From NCBI RefSeq assembly GCF_001957125.1, contig NZ_MPHJ01000007.1:186001-250000 (forward strand): a DNA stretch of 64,000 nt. Direction: 5' to 3'. Source of the DNA: Shewanella sp. UCD-KL12. GTDB taxonomy: Bacteria > Pseudomonadota > Gammaproteobacteria > Enterobacterales > Shewanellaceae. Below the pieces are notes generated by a model. That model had not been told where the DNA came from. It worked only from the letters and a program-made list of their open reading frames with translations, and ran no database searches. How positions within the stretch are numbered: position 1 is the first letter of the stretch; the number at the start of each line of letters is the position of its first letter. Made by a program: the position numbers and the translations under genes. Below are positions 45,446 to 54,385 of the stretch, piece after piece.

Positions 45446-46711
45446 ATGGATCAAGTGAAAGGAACAATTGGGCGTTGGCAGGGAGCAGGGCTCATGGCGA
45501 CAACCTTACTAGGGACTGGGGTATTTATTCTTCCTCAGATGACGATTGCTATTGCGGGTAGTGGTGCCTTAATTGCGTGGTTATTACTGACGTTGGCGAT
45601 TATTCCAGTGACCTTAGTTTTTGGTCGTCTAGCTGGCGCTTTTCCCCATGCCGCAGGTCCCGCCTATTTTGTAGAGAAGGCATTTGGTCGTACTGCAGGT
45701 AGGACGATTGGCTTGATATTCCTCCTCGTTGTTCCTTTAGGGGCGCCAGCTGCGATCTTGATGACCTTTCAATTTGTTGAAGCTTTGATTCCGATATCTG
45801 GTTGGAGTGAGGTAGGTGTACAGCTTGGCTTCTTGGTCATGCTCTTTTTGCTCAACTTTCGGGGAATTCACATTTCAGCTAAGTTGCAATTTGCGCTGAC
45901 GCTCGCCATCGTTTCTGTTGTGGTGTTGATGTTTGGGGCGGGTGGATTAAGCCTAGATAGGTTGGCCTTGATCTCCCATAAGGCGGGTACTGAGTCAGAT
46001 TTAATTATGGCAGCTGCGGGTATCGCTTTTTGGAGTTTTCTCGGTATTGAGGCCATGACTCACTTGGCTAACGACTTTAAAGAGCCGAAGAGAGATATGA
46101 TCCCTGCCATGATGATAGGGACGGTATTAGTCGGCGTAGTGTATCTAGCCTGTACCGGATTACTACTGCTGACAGAGGCTGATATGAGCAGTGGGCTAGC
46201 TATGGTGGTGACTTTCGATAACTTATTAGGGGGTTATGGCGCTGAGATTATCGGAATTTTAGGTATTGCTGGTGGGTTAGCCACAGTTAATGTTTATACC
46301 GCGAGTGTTTCTAGGTTGGTATGGAGTTTTAGTCGTGAAGGTATATTGCCAAATTATTTTGATTCTCTGAACCAGTTTCAGGTGCCAGTGAGAGCGCTGT
46401 CCGCCGTGTTATTGGCAATGGCTGTGGTCATAGTGATGACCTATTTGCTTGGGCAGGAGTTAGAGCATCTGATTGCTTGGACAAATGGTGTGTTTGTTAT
46501 TATTTACCTGATGTCTATGCTAGCTGCAGCTAAACTACTGAGTAAGCGATACCTGCCTCTTGTTGGCCTTGGTAGTCTTTTTTGTATTGTGATGGGCATA
46601 GCGCTTGGGTGGAACATGCTCTACGCCGTGATGATGACATTGATTGTTGCGCCTATCTTGTGGTGGCAGAAGAGTCACCTACTCAGTAAGCAGAAACTGC
46701 AAGCGGCATAG
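45446..46711 (+). CDS. APC-family amino-acid exporter (YjeH-like)
   Basis: About 421 residues, 11-12 TM helices. The start GAGLMATTLLGTGVFILPQ is the APC-family TM1 with its substrate loop; later SFLGIEAMTHLANDFKEPKR and TVNVYTASVSRLVWS agree with E. coli YjeH, an exporter of methionine and branched-chain amino acids. GTG starts at 45437 and 45440 are alternatives; ATG 45446 is preferred though the AGGA spacing is long. It is divergent from the Lrp-type gene, which probably controls it. The exact amino-acid substrate is unknown. Confidence 0.85.
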   Translation: MDQVKGTIGRWQGAGLMATTLLGTGVFILPQMTIAIAGSGALIAWLLLTLAIIPVTLVFGRLAGAFPHAAGPAYFVEKAFGRTAGRTIGLIFLLVVPLGAPAAILMTFQFVEALIPISGWSEVGVQLGFLVMLFLLNFRGIHISAKLQFALTLAIVSVVVLMFGAGGLSLDRLALISHKAGTESDLIMAAAGIAFWSFLGIEAMTHLANDFKEPKRDMIPAMMIGTVLVGVVYLACTGLLLLTEADMSSGLAMVVTFDNLLGGYGAEIIGILGIAGGLATVNVYTASVSRLVWSFSREGILPNYFDSLNQFQVPVRALSAVLLAMAVVIVMTYLLGQELEHLIAWTNGVFVIIYLMSMLAAAKLLSKRYLPLVGLGSLFCIVMGIALGWNMLYAVMMTLIVAPILWWQKSHLLSKQKLQAA

Positions 46712-46761
46712 CCTTAAGAGGAGAAGTCGGCTTTGACCGTTAAGTGAAAGGTAAGGCCGCT

Positions 46762-46788
46762 AATAAGCTTGGAGGATCATGCTTATTT
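46762..46788 (+). terminator. Weak hairpin after the amino-acid exporter gene
   Basis: AATAAGC (46762-46768) pairs with GCTTATT (46781-46787) and only one extra T follows. Confidence 0.4.
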
Positions 46789-46892
46789 CGCACAACAATA
46801 CGGGCAGTATTTGATGAGCGAAAGCTCTGCAGTTATTTAATTTGTGTCCTATATTTCTAACTCATAGTTACAGATTATTGCGGAGAAATAGA

Positions 46893-47717
46893 ATGGATTC
46901 AGCTGCATTACTCAGTCATATCGATGAGTTACCACGTTTACCTAAGGCGGTCAGTGAGCTATTAGATCTTGTCAATAACGACGGTGCTTCAGTCGCCGAT
47001 ATCACTGAGAAGATCTCTCATGACCCTCTTGTTAGCGCCAGAATATTACGTTTAGTGAACTCTGCGCATTATGGGCGCAGCAGAGAAGTTGGCTCTATTG
47101 ATGAGGCGGTAGTTCGATTGGGGATGCAAACCCTCAGAACCTTAGTGATAGCCTCTGCCGTTATTGGCGCGGTACCCACGATTGCAGGTATCGAACTCGG
47201 AGAGTTTTGGGGGCAGACTTTTGAGGTTTCTCTGTATGGTCAAGAGCTCGCGAAGCGCTCCGATACGCCTGCTGATACTGCTTTTACCTGCGGTATTTTA
47301 CATGATATTGGCGACCTACTCATTGCAACGATAGAGCCTGATAAGTCAGTCAAAATTCGTGAGGCTGTGGAGCGTGGTGAAAATAAGTGTCAGGTAGAGC
47401 GAGATATATTGGGTTACGAGTCGCCTGAGGTTGCCGCATTGCTGGCTAAAAACTGGAAATTCTCCTCTGAACTCGTTCAAGGGATAAAATATCAAAACCA
47501 CCCAGAGCAAGCTGACCCTTATTCGAAACAGGCGGCACTGTTAGCCCTATCCCATATGATTATTGATGATTGGGACTTGATTGATGAAAATGAGAGAACA
47601 AGCTGGTTGTCTCAACAGGCGATCTCTCTTGGTCTGAAGATGGAAGTCGATGGACTGCAGGATAAAATTGAGTCGCTCAGGGGAAAAGGTTTTGATATCG
47701 CAAAACAGCTAACTTAG
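46893..47717 (+). CDS. HDOD-domain signalling protein
   Basis: 274 residues. The HDOD core starts at LPRLPKAVSELLDLVN and continues with ISHDPLVSARILRLVNSAHYG and the VRLGMQTLRTLVIASAV helix. A GILHDIGDLLIA segment carries an HD pair, and YESPEVAALLAKNWKFSSEL follows. HDOD proteins act in signalling or regulatory scaffolding, often with GGDEF or chemotaxis proteins; most lack phosphohydrolase activity. A longer frame from GTG 46842 is rejected because GGAGAAAT lies before ATG 46893. Monocistronic. Confidence 0.9.
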   Translation: MDSAALLSHIDELPRLPKAVSELLDLVNNDGASVADITEKISHDPLVSARILRLVNSAHYGRSREVGSIDEAVVRLGMQTLRTLVIASAVIGAVPTIAGIELGEFWGQTFEVSLYGQELAKRSDTPADTAFTCGILHDIGDLLIATIEPDKSVKIREAVERGENKCQVERDILGYESPEVAALLAKNWKFSSELVQGIKYQNHPEQADPYSKQAALLALSHMIIDDWDLIDENERTSWLSQQAISLGLKMEVDGLQDKIESLRGKGFDIAKQLT

Positions 47718-47744
47718 CCGTTAAAGTTTAGTCGTTATAGTTTC

Positions 47745-47780
47745 AGGAGAGTACGTCGGTGCTCTCCTTTGTTCTTTTTT
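47745..47780 (+). terminator. Terminator after the HDOD gene
   Basis: AGGAGAG (47745-47751) pairs with CTCTCCT (47762-47768), followed by TTGTTC and six T. Confidence 0.8.
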
Positions 47781-47808
47781 ATCGTCTAACTACCAGCAGA
47801 ATTGAATG

Positions 47809-48258
47809 CTACTGACTCTCAATAGCAAGATTACGCATCTGTATCAGTTCGCTGTGCTTTAAATAGAGCAGTTCTGAAACTCTTCTAATAATTTGATCTT
47901 CATATTGGCAAAGTTGGCCATCTGCATAAGCCATTTTCCACATCGACAGTATCAATTTCTGCTTTTGCTCAACACTGCATTGCTCATTAATCTCTTTGGT
48001 AAACTCATAAAGGGACGTGGAGTCACCCTGAATCTTTTTCGCTTCAGCAATGAGTTCATTGGCTTCAGCGAGTGTTAGAGAAAATGAGTTGGTAAGCAGC
48101 TCAGGAAGTAGACTCGCTTCCTCATCTTCTAATGTCTCATCTGCAAAAACGACTTCAAGCAGTAAGCTTACAGAGGCTAACTTGAGTTGATGGGCCTTCT
48201 CTTCAGGAGAAACAGCTTGGGAGTGTGAATTAAGAAATTGTTTTAGTTTGGCCAGCAT
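47809..48258 (-). CDS. TerB-family protein
   Basis: 149 residues, all alpha. Two acidic TerB-type motifs: LLLEVVFADETLEDEEASLL and MWKMAYADGQLCQYEDQIIR, the second with the usual ADG..YE metal-binding acidic pattern. TerB-like proteins bind divalent metals and occur as singletons of unknown function as well as in tellurite-resistance and DnaJ-like (DjlA) proteins. No ter genes are nearby, so a tellurite role is not indicated. The stop lies 28 bp from the HDOD terminator. Confidence 0.85.
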   Translation of the reverse strand: MLAKLKQFLNSHSQAVSPEEKAHQLKLASVSLLLEVVFADETLEDEEASLLPELLTNSFSLTLAEANELIAEAKKIQGDSTSLYEFTKEINEQCSVEQKQKLILSMWKMAYADGQLCQYEDQIIRRVSELLYLKHSELIQMRNLAIESQ

Positions 48259-48389
48259 CTATTTACCTACTAAATGATTGAGTGAGCATCAACTCTTAGA
48301 GTGACGCTGAACGGAAGAGTTCCAATATGAGTCAGATCGTAGAAGGTCATCATCAATTCAGCGACAGCTCGTCTCATTGATTTAACAAC

Positions 48390-48908
48390 TTAAAGGATAG
48401 CGCCCAGTCCTTTCATCAGAAGGTCAGTGGTTCCATCGCCCGCATTTGCATCTAAATAACCTTTCACTATATCAACCATAGGTGCAGCAAGCTCTTTAGA
48501 GATACCTAGCTTTTCAAACGCATCATAAACTTGAGCACCACCTTGTAGAGAGCTACCCAGATCACCAGCTTTTGAAAGTAGGCCAGACATTCCTGAGTCA
48601 TTGTCTACCGCTGGAGCTGCAGATAAGAGTCCATCGATACCTGGAATCGCACTAGCGATAGAGGAGAACTCACCACTTCCAAGGCTAGATTTTGCCAGAG
48701 ATAGCAAGCTGCCAAGGCCGCCTTCCGCTTGTGTTTGATTAAGTCCTAGCTGAGACATAACGCTACCGACTAGATCATTGTTTTGTGTCTGAGTCGCTTG
48801 TGGCTTAGTTTCTTCTTTTGAAGTCAGATCATCAAACCACCCTGCAGTTGCAGGTAAGCTTAAAGATACACTCGTAATGATGAGACCAATAACAGCAGAT
48901 AATTTCAT
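48390..48908 (-). CDS. DUF2780 (VcgC/VcgE-like) secreted protein
   Basis: 172 residues with a signal peptide (VIGLIITSVSLSLPATA). The mature part has alternating Gly/Ser-rich helices: LVGSVMSQLGLNQTQAEGGL, SIASAIPGIDGLLSAAP and LGISKELAAPMVDIVKGYL. This pattern is the DUF2780 family, described only as VcgC/VcgE in Vibrio and of unknown function. It lies divergent from the YciC-like gene with about 180 bp between; no operon partner. Confidence 0.82.
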   Translation of the reverse strand: MKLSAVIGLIITSVSLSLPATAGWFDDLTSKEETKPQATQTQNNDLVGSVMSQLGLNQTQAEGGLGSLLSLAKSSLGSGEFSSIASAIPGIDGLLSAAPAVDNDSGMSGLLSKAGDLGSSLQGGAQVYDAFEKLGISKELAAPMVDIVKGYLDANAGDGTTDLLMKGLGAIL

Positions 48909-49090
48909 TTTTTCCCTTCCAATGGTGTATTAGTTTGACTCTTGTCCATATTCTAGCTTTTTTAACATTAATTTTGCATCTATTTTACCAAGTGGCTGAG
49001 GTAATCAAGCATTCGTCGGTGCAAAAAATATCAAATTTCGGTATCCTGTGAGCCCTGTTTTGCTTTTTTAATTATCTATTGGAAACACGC

Positions 49091-49816
49091 ATGTCATTGT
49101 CTGCGATATTAACAGAAGCTTTTAACTTCTTTCGTAATCATATTAGCCAGTTAGCGGCCTTAACTGTACCGATTCTGTTTATTCAAGTTGGTATTCAGTT
49201 ATGGCTAGGTATGGAGATTGGAAGTGCCGATATAGAGAACCCTCAATTTGGTGGTTCACACATGGCTGCAATGATGGCCCTATTGCTGGTATTTTCGCTT
49301 TTAATTGCCGCGTTGACCATCTTCTTGGAGATCCGATCTCAAGGTCATGAAGCGAGTACATTATTGATATTGAAAACCAGTTTAAACTTTGTGCCTGGTT
49401 TATTGTTGGCTGGTGTTTTTTCTGGTTTAGCTATTTTGGCTCCAGTGATGATATTTGCCGCTTTTGGTCCTCTGTGGTTGATAGGCTTAACCATGAGTAT
49501 CTACATATTTGCTCGATTAGCTTTTGTAAACTTTATGATTATTGTTGAGCGTTTAACACCGTTCGAAGCGATTAAAGCCAGTTTCAAATTCAGTGGCCCA
49601 ATCGCATTTAAAACTTTGATGGTGTTGATGTTATACATTCCTCTGTCACTGGTTGGCGGCTCTCTCTCAGCTCTTGTGCAATCTGTCGGTGTGCCACTTC
49701 AGCTTATTGTCGAAGTGTTTATTGCTTTCATGGGGCTATTTGTAAACGTCGCACTATTTCGCTTGTATATGGTGTCACGTCCAAAGCCTGCTGAATCAAT
49801 AGATGAAGAAGTTTAA
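49091..49816 (+). CDS. YciC-like (UPF0259) inner-membrane protein
   Basis: 241 residues with about six TM helices; there is a hydrophilic amphipathic start (LSAILTEAFNFFRNHISQL) and a central IVERLTPFEAIKASFKFSG loop typical of the YciC family. Function unknown. A TTG extension to 49079 (METR) is really the GGAAA ribosome site, so ATG 49091 is chosen. Confidence 0.8.
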   Translation: MSLSAILTEAFNFFRNHISQLAALTVPILFIQVGIQLWLGMEIGSADIENPQFGGSHMAAMMALLLVFSLLIAALTIFLEIRSQGHEASTLLILKTSLNFVPGLLLAGVFSGLAILAPVMIFAAFGPLWLIGLTMSIYIFARLAFVNFMIIVERLTPFEAIKASFKFSGPIAFKTLMVLMLYIPLSLVGGSLSALVQSVGVPLQLIVEVFIAFMGLFVNVALFRLYMVSRPKPAESIDEEV

Positions 49817-49826
49817 GGTGTAACAC

Positions 49827-49875
49827 TTTTAGGGCTTAAGTTCGTTCATTAGAAATGACACTTAAGCTCTAAAAA
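49827..49875. other. Long hairpin immediately before a GTG start
   Basis: TTTTAGGGCTTAAGT (49827-49841) pairs with ACTTAAGCTCTAAAA (49860-49874), leaving an 18-base loop. It ends 4 bases before the GGAG site of the next gene. It has the T-run on the wrong side for a plus-strand terminator, so it may be a leader structure that hides or spaces the ribosome site. Confidence 0.5.
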
Positions 49876-49889
49876 TATGGAGCTGCGCT

Positions 49890-51302
49890 GTGCTTACCGA
49901 TGTCGAATTTGTTACTCAATTCTCTGCTGATTTAGGTCATGATTATGGCGTAGCTAAAAGCTATGTAAGAGATGTTCCTACTCAGGCTTTACTGTTAATT
50001 CGCAGTTTCACCCATAAGCTCACAGATCAACTGGCTGAAGCTAAAGGGGTGAAGTTCGACAGTCCAAACCTTTACGACAGAATTGAGACACTTAACAGTA
50101 AGCGTGTCGTTGATGTGCGTATTGCCCGTGCACTGCATAAGCTCAGAGGAGACGGTAATCGCGGTGCCCATCCTGAAAAATATCACTTAACTGCTGAGCA
50201 GTTACTGGCGTTAAGTGAAAAGTCTATCGGTAAACTGCTTAAGCTTGTTGAGTCACTATTTAAACAGGTGACGGGTAAGCCTCTTCCTAAATATCAATTT
50301 GAACCTTTCGACTCACTGGCTGGCCGCGACCTCTGTTATCGCGCCATCATGAAAGGCGATTCTGAAGCTCAGTACTTAGTAGGAATGTCACTTAAAACGC
50401 GCGCCTTGATGCAGCAAGAGCAGGAGCAGGCGATTGAAGAGCTTGATGACTGTAAGCCTCAAGAATCTGGCTCAAGTGAGACCTTAATTAAGGCTCAATA
50501 TTGGTTTGCACAAGCATCGGCTAAAGATATGAATGCCCTGCATGAGTATGGTGTTGCTTTAATCCATGGTTATGATGGTCAAGCAGACACCATTGCCGGT
50601 GAGCAGGCTATCACGCAGGCTGCACAGGCGGGAGTTCCTAACGCCATGGCGTTGCTCGGATATTTCTATCTAGTAGGCAGTGAAACCCTTACTGTGGATT
50701 TAGCCAAGGCTGAGGAGTACCTGCAACGGGCCGCCGATCTTGAACAATCAGAAGCCATGGCTAATTTAGGGGTGCTTTTTTATCAGCAAGGCGACCTTAT
50801 TAAGGCTAACTTTTTTATCTCCCAAGCGGCTAACGCTGGCTTTCCTCACGCACAATTTCATTTGGCACTGATGTTAGCCAATGGCGAAGGCGCTGAGGTT
50901 GATATGCTGGCGAGCGAGAGGTGGATGAAAGAGGCCGCCGAGCAAGGGCAGGTCGATGCCATGCTTTCTCGTGCTCAAGCTATATTGAACGACGATAGCT
51001 CAGCGACAAATGAACTAGCCTTGGCTGAGAAGTACCTTCGTGAAGTGATCAAGTATGGCCATAGTGTCCCTGCGATGATTGAACTCAGTATCGCACTAGC
51101 CGATGGTATGCTTGGACGAATTGATGTCGTTACATCTTCGGCGCTATTGAAGCTTGCAAAAGAGCGAGCTAACGAAGATGAGCTTGCGGTGATTGCTCCT
51201 CTGTGGGATTCGTTACTACAGCAAGTAGAAAATGTACTTTCAGTAGCCACCGCCCCCGATGAGCTCAACTCCCTTGAGCGTGCCAAAGAGCTTCTCTCTT
51301 AG
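49890..51302 (+). CDS. DUF4145 domain fused to Sel1-like repeats
   Basis: 470 residues. The N-terminal 125 residues (FVTQFSADLGHDYGVAKSYV ... IARALHKLRGDGNRGAHPEK) match the DUF4145 domain, also found in some restriction and defence proteins. Residues about 150-445 hold Sel1-type TPR-like repeats (AQYWFAQASAKDMNALHEYG, AEEYLQRAADLEQSEAMANL, AERWMKEAAEQGQVDAML-like units). No signal peptide, so cytoplasmic. A scaffold for protein-protein contact is a fair guess; no partner is known. Start GTG 49890 with GGAG 8 bases before. It is a neighbour of YciC-like and DUF885 genes with no operon evidence. Confidence 0.8.
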   Translation: MLTDVEFVTQFSADLGHDYGVAKSYVRDVPTQALLLIRSFTHKLTDQLAEAKGVKFDSPNLYDRIETLNSKRVVDVRIARALHKLRGDGNRGAHPEKYHLTAEQLLALSEKSIGKLLKLVESLFKQVTGKPLPKYQFEPFDSLAGRDLCYRAIMKGDSEAQYLVGMSLKTRALMQQEQEQAIEELDDCKPQESGSSETLIKAQYWFAQASAKDMNALHEYGVALIHGYDGQADTIAGEQAITQAAQAGVPNAMALLGYFYLVGSETLTVDLAKAEEYLQRAADLEQSEAMANLGVLFYQQGDLIKANFFISQAANAGFPHAQFHLALMLANGEGAEVDMLASERWMKEAAEQGQVDAMLSRAQAILNDDSSATNELALAEKYLREVIKYGHSVPAMIELSIALADGMLGRIDVVTSSALLKLAKERANEDELAVIAPLWDSLLQQVENVLSVATAPDELNSLERAKELLS

Positions 51303-51408
51303 CTTTTCCTATACGCTAAACTTACCGATGAAAACATGTGAACTTGCTTTCTGCATACAATATGCAATATGTTACACTTGTATCTTTCAAGAATATTAGG
51401 AGAGCGCA

Positions 51409-52686
51409 TTGCTGAAACATGCTGAAAATATGCTAGCGGATGATGTGTTGGTAGAGAAAAACCGTCAGTTAAATCTCAAGCTGAATGCTGTTGCTGAGCG
51501 ATATGTCAGAATCGTCCTTGCTATTGGAATGCATGATCCATTTTATGTTGATGCTTATTATGGGCCAGAGATCTGGAGGACTGATTGTGAAAAGTTACCT
51601 CTTAACTCATTGCTCAAGGTGGCTAAGACTTTGGAGTCTGAGCTTGCTGAACTTGATTTGGTTGAGGTCGATACCAAGCTTGAGTCTCGCTATAGCTTCC
51701 TAAAGAAGCAGTTGTCATCTGTGGTGTACTATTTAGGGCATCTTTTGGGTGAGCTTGGGAGTTTTGATGTTGAATCTACCGGTTTATATGATACTCAAAC
51801 GCAAAAATTTGAGCTTTGCTCATTTGAATCAATTCAAGATGAAATTGAGCTTTTATTACCGGGTAGTGGCTCACTCGCTGCACGGTTTGAGCAATTTCGT
51901 TCGGCATTTATCGTACCTCAAGATAAAATCCCTGCAGTTTTTGAAGCCGCGGTAGATAAGGCTAGAGCATTAACTGGTGCTCATATTGCTTTACCGGAAG
52001 GTGAAAATTTTAGTATTGAGTTTGTTACCGATAAAATTTGGACTGCCTATAACTGGTATCAAGGTAATTACTCTAGCTTAATCCAGCTGAATCAAGATCA
52101 GCCGCTGTATATCGAACGTTGCTTAGAGCTGGCAAGCCATGAGGGGTATCCGGGACATCATGTATTCAACCTACTTCAGGAGCGAGATCTCGTTAGAAAT
52201 GAGCAGTGGATTGAATATGCCGTATATCCACTCTACAGCCCCATCTCATTTCTATCAGAAGGCAGCGCGAATTACGGGCTAAGTTTGATTATGTCACCTG
52301 ACGATGTGCTCAGCTTTGAGCGTGATACCTTGATGCCACTGGCTGGAATTGAAGGGGATATCGAGAGGTACCATCAGGTATTAAGCTGCTATAAGAAGTT
52401 GGCTTATTTGGATAACTTAGTTTGTGAACAGCTTACAGATGGGCATATCTCAGTGCTTGATGCGCAAAATTTGTTGATTAAATACGGTTTGTATACCCGT
52501 TCTCGAGCAGAGCAGAGGGTTAAGTTTTATCTCTCTAACCGATCCTATGTGATCAACTACAATCATGGTGAAGAGAGTGTCGCTAGGTGGGTTGAAAAGG
52601 GGGGAGAAACCAGAACATCTGAACGTTGGAAGCGTTTTGAAGCTCTGTTAAAGCGTCCCTTAGCCGCATCACAATTTAAGGTGTAA
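51409..52686 (+). CDS. DUF885-family putative metallopeptidase
   Basis: 425 residues. The key motif is LASHEGYPGHHVFNLLQE (residues about 242-259), with the HEG.PGHH metal-binding pattern of the DUF885 family, and a downstream acidic helix region (YPLYSPISFLSEGSANYGL) supplying a likely third ligand (Glu). No signal peptide. Some secreted DUF885 proteins cleave peptides; here it would be cytoplasmic. The start is TTG 51409, supported by AGGAGAG at 51398-51404; an ATG at 51430 is an alternative. A hairpin follows the stop. Confidence 0.78.
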   Translation: MLKHAENMLADDVLVEKNRQLNLKLNAVAERYVRIVLAIGMHDPFYVDAYYGPEIWRTDCEKLPLNSLLKVAKTLESELAELDLVEVDTKLESRYSFLKKQLSSVVYYLGHLLGELGSFDVESTGLYDTQTQKFELCSFESIQDEIELLLPGSGSLAARFEQFRSAFIVPQDKIPAVFEAAVDKARALTGAHIALPEGENFSIEFVTDKIWTAYNWYQGNYSSLIQLNQDQPLYIERCLELASHEGYPGHHVFNLLQERDLVRNEQWIEYAVYPLYSPISFLSEGSANYGLSLIMSPDDVLSFERDTLMPLAGIEGDIERYHQVLSCYKKLAYLDNLVCEQLTDGHISVLDAQNLLIKYGLYTRSRAEQRVKFYLSNRSYVINYNHGEESVARWVEKGGETRTSERWKRFEALLKRPLAASQFKV

Positions 52687-52700
52687 CTCAGTTTATTTGA

Positions 52701-52725
52701 CTCAGGCTAACTCAATTAGCCTGAG
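52701..52725. terminator. Perfect hairpin between convergent genes
   Basis: CTCAGGCTAA (52701-52710) pairs with TTAGCCTGAG (52716-52725) around CTCAA. No T-run on either side; probably a weak bidirectional terminator. Confidence 0.5.
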
Positions 52726-52761
52726 GTGACGATGTTAAATATGGGCTTTAAGCTCGGATAT

Positions 52762-53115
52762 TTAGCTTGGATCGTGTTCGAAAGTACGACCTTGATGAGG
52801 CTTAGCCTGTGGATGCTTATCGGCAAATGGGTGATCACTGAAAACACGATTTCCCTGCTCTTGTGTAAATTGATCCTGGCCAGCTTGGTCGCCAAATGAG
52901 CGCTGCTGTTGCTGGAACCGGGCAAGCTGCTTCTTTAAAAATATTCTGCCGAAAAGGCTCAATAGTAAAAAGCTGATAGCACCTATAAGCAAGACAAAAG
53001 GCAAAGCGATAAGGGTTAACGTGATAACTGCCAGACCGACTGCAAATGCCATCCAACCTTTGGCACCAGAAAATCTAGCCTGAAAAGGTGATTGCTGAAA
53101 TTGACTGTAGATCAT
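52762..53115 (-). CDS. Small membrane protein of unknown function
   Basis: 117 residues with one long hydrophobic region (MAFAVGLAVITLTLIALPFVLLIGAISFLLLSLF, two TM helices or a hairpin), then a polar Gln/His-rich tail (RFQQQQRSFGDQ, HPFADKHPQAKPHQGRTFEHD). No known family is recognised. The tail could face the cytoplasm. It lies between a DUF885 gene and a LysR gene, alone on its strand. Confidence 0.7.
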   Translation of the reverse strand: MIYSQFQQSPFQARFSGAKGWMAFAVGLAVITLTLIALPFVLLIGAISFLLLSLFGRIFLKKQLARFQQQQRSFGDQAGQDQFTQEQGNRVFSDHPFADKHPQAKPHQGRTFEHDPS

Positions 53116-53316
53116 AATAACTCCAAAAATTTATCTGTATTGATTCTGCTTTTTTATTGACCAGATATCACGTTAAATTCAGTTAATCTGGCTTTGAAAA
53201 TGTAACTAATTGTCAAAAACAAGCAGAAATCGCTTAATGTTTTTAATCTTATCAATGTGTTTATGATAAGCCATAAAGGGTTAATTTAAGCTGAACGGGA
53301 AGAGGAGAACCCGTTG

Positions 53317-54279
53317 TTAACTGTCCTCAAAAGCCTCAGCGACACTCTTACAAATGGTCTCTCTTATCCACTTGTGTCCAGGCTCCTCATTGTTTCGGCT
53401 ATTCCAAAGCAGCACATAAGCCAAAGGAATAAATTCAAATGGCAATGGTAACTCCACGAGTGGGTAGAGCTTTTGAGCATGTCGAGCGAAGCTTGAAGGC
53501 AAGGTAAAGATGAGATCGCTATGGGCACATACACTGGCAGCGCCATAGAAGTCAGGCACTGTAGTACTGAGCTTACGCCTATGCCCAGAGTTAGCTAAAT
53601 GATAGTCCAATGCCCACCAGTCGTTACCTTCACAGCGAACTTGTACATGTGACATTTCGAGATAAATCTGTAAGTTCCACTGCCCTGTCGTGACTGCGGA
53701 GATGATGGGGTGGTTCTCTCTCACCAGACAGATCTGTTTATCGGTAAACAAAGTTTGATGCTCAATACCGTCAGCTAGCTTATCTATTTGAAAGTCAGAT
53801 TGAGGGTGTAGATCGCGACCCGCAATGCCGAAATCGATCTGACCTTTCTGTAGAGCTTGCATTGATTGCTCCATCCAAACATAAGTATCTAACTTAAGGT
53901 TGGGGGCGGTATTAAGTAGCGGTCCGATGAAATAGGGCAGTAAGGTTTCATAGGCACTTTCAACCATAGCAAAGGAGAATTGGCGGTTACTACTCGCAGG
54001 AGTAAAGCTTGGTGGTTGTGTGAGCTGATAAAGCCCTTGCAGCATATCTGGAAGTTGCTGGCTTAAAAGTACCGCATGAGCCGTAGGGGTTAAACCGTGA
54101 GCGGTACGATGAAACAGTGGATCGCCAAGAGTGTCGCGTAATCGGTTTAAGCTTTTACTCAGTGCTGATTGGCTTAGGTGAAGTCGGCTCGCAGCACGGG
54201 TGACACTTTGCTCTTCTAGCAGTACTTGCAGTATCACTAATAGATTGAGATCGATGCGAGCCAAATTATCTAATTTCAT
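53317..54279 (-). CDS. LysR-family transcriptional regulator
   Basis: 320 residues. Helix-turn-helix LLEEQSVTRAASRLHLSQSALSK at residues 20-42 with the typical RLRDTLGDPLFHRTAHGLTPT follow-up, then a periplasmic-binding-like effector domain of about 210 residues. It is divergent from the drug exporter gene, and a near-palindrome (54297-54314) in the shared promoter is the likely operator. It should control the exporter and itself. The effector is unknown. Similar regulators include NodD/SyrM-like proteins with short C-termini. Confidence 0.93.
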   Translation of the reverse strand: MKLDNLARIDLNLLVILQVLLEEQSVTRAASRLHLSQSALSKSLNRLRDTLGDPLFHRTAHGLTPTAHAVLLSQQLPDMLQGLYQLTQPPSFTPASSNRQFSFAMVESAYETLLPYFIGPLLNTAPNLKLDTYVWMEQSMQALQKGQIDFGIAGRDLHPQSDFQIDKLADGIEHQTLFTDKQICLVRENHPIISAVTTGQWNLQIYLEMSHVQVRCEGNDWWALDYHLANSGHRRKLSTTVPDFYGAASVCAHSDLIFTLPSSFARHAQKLYPLVELPLPFEFIPLAYVLLWNSRNNEEPGHKWIRETICKSVAEAFEDS

Positions 54280-54296
54280 CAGTTATTCCTTAAAGG

Positions 54297-54314
54297 AAAT
54301 TCAGTTCTGAAATT
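54297..54314. promoter_or_regulatory. Candidate LysR operator in the divergent promoter
   Basis: AAATTCAGTTCTGAAATT is 16/18 symmetric with core TTCAG-TT-CTGAA, located between the two divergent starts. Confidence 0.45.
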
Positions 54315-54385
54315 ATACCATTTCTGTTCATATCATGGCTGAGCTAAAATGAAGTCATAGAATAATGCTACATCTAGAGAAAATT

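Noticed and set aside
47809-48258. Tellurite-resistance assignment for the TerB-like gene
   Set aside because: No terC, terD or terA homologue is nearby, and lone TerB-like proteins usually have other or unknown roles.
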